Shown: piece after piece, positions 1 through 6,108 of the stretch | Position numbering within the stretch: the first letter of the stretch is position 1 | How the letters are laid out: every line of letters starts with the position of its first letter | Assembly: GCA_964646885.1 (NCBI GenBank) | Contig: CAZYFM010000003.1 | Span: 1-64,000 of the forward strand | From: SZUA-430 sp964646885 | GTDB taxonomy: Bacteria > Pseudomonadota > Alphaproteobacteria > Micropepsales > Micropepsaceae | Direction of reading: 5' to 3' | DNA length: 64,000 bases | Made by a program: the position numbers and the translations under genes | The notes under the pieces: model-generated | Told to the model about the DNA's origin: nothing | What the model saw: the letters and a program-made list of their open reading frames with translations, nothing else | Databases searched by the model: none

Positions 1-317
1 GCCCTCAGCTGGTCGGCCGCAAGCATCACGGCCTTCATTCCCGAACCGCACACCTTGCTGACAGTCGTGCACGGCACGGTGTTCGGAATGCCCCCATGGA
101 TCGACGCCTGCCGCGCGGGCGCCTGCCCGAGTGCAGCCGGAAGGACGCACCCCATGTAGACCTCGCCGACGTGCTCGCCCGACAGACCGGCGCGCGCGAG
201 CGCCGCCTTGATCGCATGGGCACCCAGTTGCGGCGCGCTCATGGGCGACAGCTCGCCCTGGAAGCCGCCCATCGGCGTACGGGCCATGCCAGTGACAAGG
301 ATTTCAGGTGCGGACAT
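1..317 (-). CDS. Thiolase (acetyl-CoA C-acyltransferase), N-terminal part only
   Basis: The gene runs off the left edge; only about 105 N-terminal residues are visible. They read as a thiolase: a start MSAPEILVTGMARTPMGGFQ is followed by the family core ending in VCGSGMKAV, whose cysteine is the nucleophile that carries the acyl group. Thiolases either cleave 3-ketoacyl-CoA (beta-oxidation) or condense two acetyl-CoA; the substrate-determining C-terminal half is outside the window, so the two cannot be told apart. The ATG at 317 is preceded on the minus strand by a GGAGGAA-type ribosome binding site. The neighbour upstream is cysH, 80 bases away and in the same direction, with no evident functional link. 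Confidence 0.9.
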   Translation of the reverse strand, partial: MSAPEILVTGMARTPMGGFQGELSPMSAPQLGAHAIKAALARAGLSGEHVGEVYMGCVLPAALGQAPARQASIHGGIPNTVPCTTVSKVCGSGMKAVMLAADQLR

Positions 318-398
318 CGGTCATTCCTCCAGCGTGTGCCTTCCATTACGACACGCCAGCCAACCCTTCAAGCAAGGTCGCCGAATGCCTTCCTCGGG

Positions 399-1187
399 CT
401 AGATGCCGTCACCGTCGAGATTTGCATGGATGCCGCACTCGTCCTTGTCGGTCCCCGCCCAGCGACCCGAACGGTAGTCGGCGTCGTCCTTCACACGCTG
501 CGTGCAGGGCATGCAGCCGATGGACAGGTAGCCATCCTCGACGAGCGGATGCCGCGGCAGGTTGTGGGCGAGAATGTGCTCCTTGAGGTCATTGAGCGAC
601 CAGTTCCAGAGCGGATTGACGACAAAGCGACCGCCATTCAGCTCCACCGGACCGATTGCATTGCGCGAGGCCGTCTGGAACCGCTTGCGTCCCGTGATTT
701 CGGCATCGAAGGTCTTGAGAACGCGCTGCAGCGGCAGCACCTTCCGGATATTGCAGCAGGCATCGGGATTGCGCTGCCACAGCAGACCTTCAGGGTCTTC
801 CGCCTTGAGGTCAGTCGCACTCGGCCCGATCGCGCGCACGTCCTGCAACCCCAGCACTTCCTGCAGCCGGTCACGATAGCGCATGGTTTCGCCGAACAGC
901 TTGCCCGTGTTGAGGAACACGACGGGCACGGATGGATCGACCTCGGCCATGAGGTGAAGGAGAACGACGGACTCACTGCCGAAAGACGACACCGCAACCA
1001 GGCGTCCCTTGAACTCGTCCTCGATGCACAGGCGCAGGAGTGCTTGTGCATCGAGCCCCTCGACCCTGGACTTCAGCGAAGCAAGCCGCGCCTGCAGCTC
1101 TGGCGAGCTGCTGGGTGCTCCCGCGAGGTCAAAGACCCGGGGAGCCGGCGGCGGCGCCGCCCTTTTGACGATGGATGACACGCTCAT
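399..1187 (-). CDS. cysH: Phosphoadenylyl/adenylyl-sulfate reductase (CysH)
   Basis: Reduces activated sulfate (APS or PAPS) to sulfite in assimilatory sulfur metabolism, in the cytoplasm. The protein has the PP-loop type SSFGSESVVLL nucleotide-binding segment, the R-x-F/T region, and a C-terminal ECGIH with the catalytic cysteine that forms the S-sulfo intermediate. It also carries the paired cysteines DACCNIRK and GCMPCT, which ligate a [4Fe-4S] cluster in the bacterial APS-reductase branch, so APS rather than PAPS is the likely substrate (inference from family knowledge). An ATG at 1187 overlaps the stop of the upstream gene as ATGA, so I prefer it to an in-frame ATG 24 bases earlier. No sulfite reductase gene (cysI) lies between it and its partner, which is where it often sits. 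Confidence 0.93.
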   Translation of the reverse strand: MSVSSIVKRAAPPPAPRVFDLAGAPSSSPELQARLASLKSRVEGLDAQALLRLCIEDEFKGRLVAVSSFGSESVVLLHLMAEVDPSVPVVFLNTGKLFGETMRYRDRLQEVLGLQDVRAIGPSATDLKAEDPEGLLWQRNPDACCNIRKVLPLQRVLKTFDAEITGRKRFQTASRNAIGPVELNGGRFVVNPLWNWSLNDLKEHILAHNLPRHPLVEDGYLSIGCMPCTQRVKDDADYRSGRWAGTDKDECGIHANLDGDGI

Positions 1188-1756
1188 GGCGCGGGCCTCT
1201 CCGGGAGCCATCGCTCCTGCGAGATCAGTTCGGCCGAGCGGCGGATCACTTCGTCCTTCTCGACACCTTCACGGCGCCATTGCGTGCGCGCATCCCCAAG
1301 CCGGCGAATGCGCTCTTCCCACTCCGCACCGAACAGGTCGGCGAGATAGGCCTTCAGCCGTTGTGCGAGACCGGGAGCCCTGCCACCCGTCGAAACCGAA
1401 ATGACAAGATCGCCACGTCGAACGATTGCGGGGACATGGAAGTCGCAGAGATCCATGACGTCTTCCACGTTGACGAGGATGCCCATGCGCCGCGCCGCGA
1501 TGGCGAGCGGTTCCGCCACGTCGCGCGGCAGGCCGGCGATGAATACAAGGCGTGCACCCTCGAACTCCCTGGAATCCGGCAGGCGTTCGTAAAGCAGCGC
1601 CTCGGCGTTGCAGGCCCAGCCGTCCTGGTCGACGGCATACAGCACGATGCGCTCGCAACCGGCAGCCCGCACGAGCTCATAGCGCTGCTGTCCCGGACGG
1701 CCGCGGCCAACGACCACGACCTTTTGCGACTGGACATCTATGGCGAGCGGAAGCAC
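1184..1756 (-). CDS. Precorrin-2 dehydrogenase / siroheme synthase N-terminal-like protein
   Basis: Related to the N-terminal domain of CysG and to Met8p/SirC, which oxidise precorrin-2 to sirohydrochlorin with NAD and may insert iron to give siroheme, the cofactor of sulfite reductase. Evidence: the start LPLAIDVQSQKVVVVGRG, a Rossmann entry, and the signature FHVPAIVRRGDLVISVSTGG followed by PGLAQRLK. The usual GGG of the nucleotide loop reads GRG here and the next helix is atypical, so it is a divergent member. No C-terminal methyltransferase domain is present. Two non-ATG starts are possible: TTG at 1762 and GTG at 1756; an AGAGAGG motif is spaced correctly only for the GTG. Overlaps cysH by ATGA, so the two are translated together. 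Confidence 0.82.
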   Translation of the reverse strand: MLPLAIDVQSQKVVVVGRGRPGQQRYELVRAAGCERIVLYAVDQDGWACNAEALLYERLPDSREFEGARLVFIAGLPRDVAEPLAIAARRMGILVNVEDVMDLCDFHVPAIVRRGDLVISVSTGGRAPGLAQRLKAYLADLFGAEWEERIRRLGDARTQWRREGVEKDEVIRRSAELISQERWLPERPAP

Positions 1757-1769
1757 GGACAACGCCTCT

Positions 1770-1785
1770 CTGATTTAACAATCAG
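1770..1785. promoter_or_regulatory. Inverted repeat just upstream of the siroheme gene
   Basis: Perfect repeat CTGATT-TAAC-AATCAG, six-base arms and a four-base loop, ending about 14 bases before the GTG start. Because it sits at the ribosome binding site it could be an operator or a small mRNA hairpin affecting translation. Seen directly; role inferred. Confidence 0.45.
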
Positions 1786-1793
1786 ATAGCGCT

Positions 1794-1811
1794 TTGAATT
1801 TTATTATTCAA
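1794..1811. promoter_or_regulatory. AT-rich inverted repeat, cys leader region
   Basis: TTGAAT-N6-ATTCAA, a perfect six-base-arm dyad in the AT-rich gap between the fliN-like gene and the siroheme/cysH pair. Typical of a dimeric repressor or activator site; the binding protein is unknown. Confidence 0.45.
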
Positions 1812-1818
1812 TGGATCA

Positions 1819-1839
1819 TGTGAATTAAATATATTCACA
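1819..1839. promoter_or_regulatory. TGTGAAT...ATTCACA dyad upstream of the siroheme/cysH pair
   Basis: Seven-base perfect arms TGTGAAT and ATTCACA separated by seven A/T bases. The outer TGTGA/TCACA resembles a CRP/FNR-type half-site pair but the spacing is larger than the usual six, so I do not name the regulator. It is the third and best of three dyads packed within 70 bases, which marks this gap as the control region of sulfur assimilation here. Confidence 0.5.
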
Positions 1840-1860
1840 AAACACAATGTAGTTTCTGCT

Positions 1861-2100
1861 TTAGCCCTGCCCCTTGAGCATTTCCGTGACTGTAACCCCG
1901 ATCCGGTCGCCCTGAACCACGATTTCACCGCGGGCCACGGCCTTGTTGTTGGCGAGGATCACGACCTGGTCGGTCTGCTTGGCATCGAGTTCGATGACCG
2001 CACCACGTCCCATGCGCAGCAATTGCTGCATCGGCAGCTTTGCACGACCGACAACAACTGAAATATCTACTTTCACGCTTTCGACAGAGGAGGCAGTCAT
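1861..2100 (-). CDS. FliN-like flagellar motor switch protein (SpoA domain only)
   Basis: A 79-residue protein that is essentially one SpoA domain of the FliN/FliM/YscQ type: VDISVVVGRAKLPMQQLLRMGRGAVIELD, then ILANNKAVARGEIVVQGDRIGVTVTEML. FliN forms the distal C-ring of the flagellar motor with FliM and FliG; type III secretion has similar proteins. No other flagellar gene is in the window. The ATG at 2100 is preceded by GGGAAGA; an upstream TTG at 2130 would add ten residues but is less likely. It is divergent from lipB with 47 bases between the starts. It could be the real FliN, separated from the other motor genes, or a paralogue used elsewhere. Confidence 0.85.
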   Translation of the reverse strand: MTASSVESVKVDISVVVGRAKLPMQQLLRMGRGAVIELDAKQTDQVVILANNKAVARGEIVVQGDRIGVTVTEMLKGQG

Positions 2101-2147
2101 GGGGTCTTCCCGATTGGTCTCCCGAAACAATAGGGCCTGAGCCTTAC

Positions 2148-2810
2148 GTGATCGTTAAATCCCCTGAAACGATAGCCTGGAAGATCAGCGACGCGCCGGT
2201 CGACTACCCCGACGCGCTGCGCTTCATGGAGCAGCGCGTCGAGGAGATTCACGCAGGGAGCAAGCCGCAGCTCGTCTGGCTGCTGGAACATCCCCCGCTC
2301 TACACGGCCGGCACCAGCGCACGGCAGGAAGACCTCCTCGCCCCCAATCGCTTTCCCGTCTATCCGACCGGCCGCGGCGGGCAATTCACCTATCACGGCC
2401 CCGGACAACGCGTTGGCTACGTCATGCTGGACCTGCGGCGGCGATCGAACGACGTGCGCCGCTTCGTCCGTGACCTTGAGGAATGGCTGATCCGCAGCCT
2501 CGCGCACTTCAACCTGCGCGGAGAACGGCGCGAGGGCCGCGTCGGCATCTGGATCGCCCGGCCCGGCGGACGCGAGGACAAGGTCGCCGCGCTCGGCATC
2601 CGCGTCCGCAAGGGCATCTCGTTCCATGGCGTATCGCTGAACGTCGACCCGGAGCTCGATCACTTTTCGGGGATAGTCCCGTGCGGGATCTCGGCCTTCG
2701 GCGTGACGAGCCTTGCACAGCTCGGCCTGACGGCCACGCTGAGCGACGTCGACATCGCCATGAAGGCCGCTTTCGAAGAGGTCTTCGGGCCTGTCGAGCC
2801 CGAAGATTGA
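2148..2810 (+). CDS. lipB: Octanoyltransferase LipB
   Basis: Transfers octanoate from acyl-carrier protein to the lipoyl domains of 2-oxoacid dehydrogenases and glycine cleavage H protein, the first step of lipoate synthesis. Visible motifs: VWLLEHPPLYTAGTSA, the RGGQFTYHGPGQ block with the catalytic-pocket histidine, KVAALGIRVRKGISFHG with the conserved lysine, and the IVPCGI cysteine. The open frame extends upstream, but the extra N-terminus is not LipB-like and overlaps the divergent fliN-like gene; GTG at 2148 gives 220 residues, normal for the family. Convergent with the aminotransferase, six bases between the ends. Confidence 0.93.
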   Translation: MIVKSPETIAWKISDAPVDYPDALRFMEQRVEEIHAGSKPQLVWLLEHPPLYTAGTSARQEDLLAPNRFPVYPTGRGGQFTYHGPGQRVGYVMLDLRRRSNDVRRFVRDLEEWLIRSLAHFNLRGERREGRVGIWIARPGGREDKVAALGIRVRKGISFHGVSLNVDPELDHFSGIVPCGISAFGVTSLAQLGLTATLSDVDIAMKAAFEEVFGPVEPED

Positions 2811-2816
2811 TCTTTC

Positions 2817-4025
2817 CTAGGTCGGGCTGACGGCAAGCACCGCCGCCGCAAAGCGCTCGATGTCGTCGCCGCGGAAGCCTGCAACGTTGATGCGACCCGT
2901 TCCCGCCATGTAGACCGCATGCTCGCTCTTGAGACGCGCGATCGCTGCGGCATCGAGGTTGAGCATGCTGAACATGCCTTCCTGTGTGCCCACCGCAGCA
3001 AAGCGCGCATGCGTGCGTGCGAGGCGCTGACGGTTTTCATTCACGCGCAGGCGCATGCTTTCGACCTCGGCGAGCCAGTCTGCCCTGAGCACCGGCGTCT
3101 CGAGCACGTGGCGCACCACGGCCGCCCCATGGTCCGACGGCATCGACCAGTTCGCGCGCGCCAGCGAGACGACATTCGAGAACACGGTCTGCGCCGCAGC
3201 GGCAGATTTCGTGACGGCATACATGGCGCCCACGCGATCACGGTAGACGCCAAAGTTCTTGTCGCAGGAATAGGCAATCAGGGCTTCTTCGACCTGCGCC
3301 AGCACCGTCTGCACGCCAGCCACGTCCTCTTCAAACCCCTTGCCGAGTCCCTGATAGGCCACGTCCAGAAGAGGGATGAGACCCCGCGCCGACAGCGTGC
3401 GGGCAATCTGGCTCCACTCAGCCGCCGTGAACGACACGCCCGTCGGGTTGTTGCAGCTCGCCTGGAGGACAATGATGTCCCCGCTGCGTGCGCGTCCGAG
3501 TGCACCCATCACTTCATCGAACTTGTGGGTCTGCGTCGCGACGTCGAAGCTCGTGTAGGTCTCGACCTTGAGGCGCGAGGCGCTCAGCAGCGGCCGATAG
3601 TTGCCCCACGTCGGCAGGCCCAGCCACACCGTGCAGTCCCGGCCGGAAGCCGTGACAAGATCTCCGGCCAGGCGAATGGCGCCCGTCCCTCCCGGCGTCT
3701 GCGCACCAACCACGCGCGCATCTTTTTGCAGGTCTCCCTTGAAGACGAGCGGCTTGAGCAGGTCAACAAAGGCGAGATCGCCCTCCGGGCTGAGATAGCC
3801 CTTCGTCTCCTGGTTCTCGACCAGCCACTTCTCAGCCGCCTTGACGCAGCGCATGACGGGCGTCGCGCCGTCAGCCGTCTTGTACATGCCAACCGTCAGG
3901 TCGATCTTGTGCGGGCGCGGATCGGCGCGGCACTCGAGCATCACGGCGAGCAGCGTGTCGGCGGGCTGGACCTTGAGACCCGCAAACAGTCCATCCTGGG
4001 GCACGGTTTTCAGTTCGGCAGACAT
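2817..4025 (-). CDS. Aromatic/aspartate aminotransferase (class I, TyrB/AspC type)
   Basis: PLP-dependent transaminase of 402 residues, moving amino groups between aromatic amino acids or aspartate and 2-oxoglutarate. The AspC/TyrB subgroup is shown by the start GLFAGLKVQPADTLLAVMLECRADPRPHKIDLTVGMYK, the LPTWGNYRP block, the ASCNNPTGV PLP-phosphate region and SCDKNFGVYRDRVG with the Schiff-base lysine (family form S-x-S-K-N-F-G, here C-D). Near the end, GTGRINVAG carries the substrate-carboxylate arginine. Which substrate it prefers cannot be read from sequence. Stands alone between lipB (convergent) and the KDG kinase (divergent). Confidence 0.92.
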   Translation of the reverse strand: MSAELKTVPQDGLFAGLKVQPADTLLAVMLECRADPRPHKIDLTVGMYKTADGATPVMRCVKAAEKWLVENQETKGYLSPEGDLAFVDLLKPLVFKGDLQKDARVVGAQTPGGTGAIRLAGDLVTASGRDCTVWLGLPTWGNYRPLLSASRLKVETYTSFDVATQTHKFDEVMGALGRARSGDIIVLQASCNNPTGVSFTAAEWSQIARTLSARGLIPLLDVAYQGLGKGFEEDVAGVQTVLAQVEEALIAYSCDKNFGVYRDRVGAMYAVTKSAAAAQTVFSNVVSLARANWSMPSDHGAAVVRHVLETPVLRADWLAEVESMRLRVNENRQRLARTHARFAAVGTQEGMFSMLNLDAAAIARLKSEHAVYMAGTGRINVAGFRGDDIERFAAAVLAVSPT

Positions 4026-4167
4026 GGCAAACCTTCACGATTGAGGCCTGCGTCCTACTCCAATCCGGTACGCCGCTTCAAGGCCGCCAAGCGGCGCAGC
4101 CCCACGTGAATCCTGACCAATCGGCCAGCCGTGCTATAAGCGGCGGGCTGACCTGTGGAATCTGCCC

Positions 4168-5187
4168 ATGCCCCCTGAGCCTTCGATCCTGTGCTACGGC
4201 GAAATTCTCCTGCGCCTCGCCCCGCCGCGCCAGGAACTCTTCATGCAGTCCCCGGAATTCCGCGCGTCGATTGCGGGCGCCGAAGCCAATGTCGCCGTCG
4301 CGCTGGCCTCATTCGGACACGCCACGCGCATGCTGACCACGTTGCCCGACAGCTTCATCGGCAACGCCGCCATCGCCGAACTGCGACGCCACGGCGTTGA
4401 CACGACATCCATCCGCCGGTCGACGGGCCGCATGGGTCTGCTCTACCTCGTGCCCGGTGCCGTGCGCAGGGCAACGGAAGTCGAGTATGACCGCAAGAAC
4501 TCAAGTTTCGCGTCCGACCCTGCAGTCGCCCAACTGGATAGCGAACTCGCCCACGCGAGCTGGTTCCACGTGTCAGGCATCACGCCCGCTCTCGGGCACA
4601 TCTGCGCGCAAGCCACGATCAGCGCGATGCGCAAGGCCGCTGAAACCGGCAAGCAGGTCTCCTATGACGGCAATTATCGCTCGAAGCTCTGGCAGGGCTG
4701 GGAAAGCGAAGCGCCGGCCATCCTCAAGGCGATGCTCGAATGCACGACCGTCTTCATGGGTGACGAAAGGGACCTTTCGCTGATCCTGAACCGGACCTTC
4801 GAAGGCGCCACGCGCCCGGAACGCACGCGACGCGCCGCATCCGCCGCCTTCGACGCGTTTCCTCGCCTCCAGGCCATTGCCTGCACCACGCGAACGGTGA
4901 ACGCACCCGACGACCACGACTACGGGGCGCATCTCTACCTGCGCGATGCCCACCACGAGGTGTCTCCCGTCAGCCTGCGCGGCATCGTCGACAGGATCGG
5001 CACCGGCGACGCCTTCGCCGCCGGACTGATCCACGGCATGAGCCGGGGCATGAACCCGCAGGCCACGTTGCGTTTCGCGCACGCCGCCGCCGTGCTGAAA
5101 CACTCGATCCCCTGGGACTTCCTCACGTTGGGAGTGAAGGCCGTGGAACAGGCTGCCTCAGGCGTGATCGAGGACGTCAGGCGCTAG
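4168..5187 (+). CDS. 2-keto-3-deoxygluconate kinase-type PfkB sugar kinase
   Basis: A ribokinase-family kinase of 339 residues. The N-terminal half has the sugar-binding strand CYGEILLRLAPP and the IAGAEANVAVALASFGH signature; the C-terminal RIGTGDAFAAGLIHG contains the catalytic aspartate and anion hole of PfkB kinases. The pattern YDGNYRSKLW and the overall layout match 2-keto-3-deoxygluconate kinases (KdgK), which make KDPG for the Entner-Doudoroff route. No Entner-Doudoroff aldolase or dehydratase is adjacent, so the substrate is an inference. A hypothetical gene follows 11 bases later in the same direction and is probably co-transcribed. Confidence 0.85.
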   Translation: MPPEPSILCYGEILLRLAPPRQELFMQSPEFRASIAGAEANVAVALASFGHATRMLTTLPDSFIGNAAIAELRRHGVDTTSIRRSTGRMGLLYLVPGAVRRATEVEYDRKNSSFASDPAVAQLDSELAHASWFHVSGITPALGHICAQATISAMRKAAETGKQVSYDGNYRSKLWQGWESEAPAILKAMLECTTVFMGDERDLSLILNRTFEGATRPERTRRAASAAFDAFPRLQAIACTTRTVNAPDDHDYGAHLYLRDAHHEVSPVSLRGIVDRIGTGDAFAAGLIHGMSRGMNPQATLRFAHAAAVLKHSIPWDFLTLGVKAVEQAASGVIEDVRR

Positions 5188-5198
5188 GTCATTCAGCG

Positions 5199-5711
5199 AT
5201 GTCACTGTATCGGCACATCCATGTGCAGCTGACGCGTGAGCAGGTGGAAAACTACATCCGCCTCGCCCGCCACCTCGTGATCGCATCCAGCGAGCCTGCG
5301 TGGGACCCTACCCTTTTTGACATGGGAGAGACGGCAATCGACATGGCCACCGGAGACTGGCTCAGCCCGGAACAAGTCGAAAGCCACGCTGGCCCCATAC
5401 TGTTCGGCGCGCTCGGCCACGCCCCGCGCGCAGGCATCGCAGCGGCAGCCGGAGAAACCTGGCAGTCATACGCCGCCCGCTGCTTCGCCGCGGAGTTTGA
5501 CAGCCCACACGAGGGCTGGCTCTTCTCGCGTCGCTGGTCGACGACAGACAACACGCCGACGGGTGCGGCTCTGCGACTGATGTATGTGCTGGACTATGGC
5601 GTGCCGTTCGACTGGGAAAGCATCATCGAGGGTCACACCCCGTCGGACTACATGTCCAACGGTTTCCTGTGGGAACGCATGGACCTCATTCCACCCAACC
5701 CGCGCAGCTGA
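5199..5711 (+). CDS. Hypothetical protein, 170 residues, downstream of the sugar kinase
   Basis: I do not recognise the family. The protein is soluble, rich in aromatic and acidic residues, without signal peptide or membrane segment. It has a regular layout (LTREQVENYIRLARHLVIAS near the start, GWLFSRRWSTTDNTPTGAALRLMYVLDYG in the last third) and codon use like its neighbours, so it is a real gene. It starts 11 bases after the KDG-kinase stop and probably shares its transcript. Confidence 0.75.
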   Translation: MSLYRHIHVQLTREQVENYIRLARHLVIASSEPAWDPTLFDMGETAIDMATGDWLSPEQVESHAGPILFGALGHAPRAGIAAAAGETWQSYAARCFAAEFDSPHEGWLFSRRWSTTDNTPTGAALRLMYVLDYGVPFDWESIIEGHTPSDYMSNGFLWERMDLIPPNPRS

Positions 5712-5741
5712 GCCTGGGACAGGCTTCCTGCGTCGCTGCAA

Positions 5742-5987
5742 TCAGGCGCTGACAGGCTTCAGGAAAGGCTCCACCTTGCCCTTGAGCTTGATCGTCATGG
5801 GATTGCCCTTGCGGTCCCGGCCCGTTCCGACGGCCAGGCGCACCCAGCCTTCGCTGACGCAATACTCCTCGACATTCGTCTTCTCGACGCCGTTGAACAT
5901 CACGCCCACGCCACGGCTCAGCAGTTCTTCATTGAAATACGGGCTGTCCGGCGTGGCGCACAGGCGGTCTGGAAGTGTGTCGGACAT
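5742..5987 (-). CDS. DUF3297 family protein
   Basis: A small protein of 81 residues matching the DUF3297 pattern as I know it: MSDTLPDRL, then SPYFNEELLSRGVGVMFNGVEKTNVEEYCVSEGWVRLAVG and a tail RKGNPMTIKLKGKVEPF. The function of the family is unknown. The ATG at 5987 has a clear AAGGGAGA ribosome binding site; the longer open frame upstream is not conserved-looking. It is divergent from hpnN, with about 120 bases between the starts. Confidence 0.88.
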   Translation of the reverse strand: MSDTLPDRLCATPDSPYFNEELLSRGVGVMFNGVEKTNVEEYCVSEGWVRLAVGTGRDRKGNPMTIKLKGKVEPFLKPVSA

Positions 5988-6108
5988 GAGCGGGTCTCCC
6001 TTGAGTGGCGTCTCTATAACCCGGCAGGCGTTGACTTGAAAACGGGTCACGGGCGTTATGGTCCACGGGCAAATCAGCCGGCCCGGCCGGGGACAGGGGA
6101 AACCGAGA

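Noticed and set aside
1819..1839. A CRP binding site
   Set aside because: The TGTGA/TCACA halves are separated by 11 bases instead of 6, so I only report the dyad.
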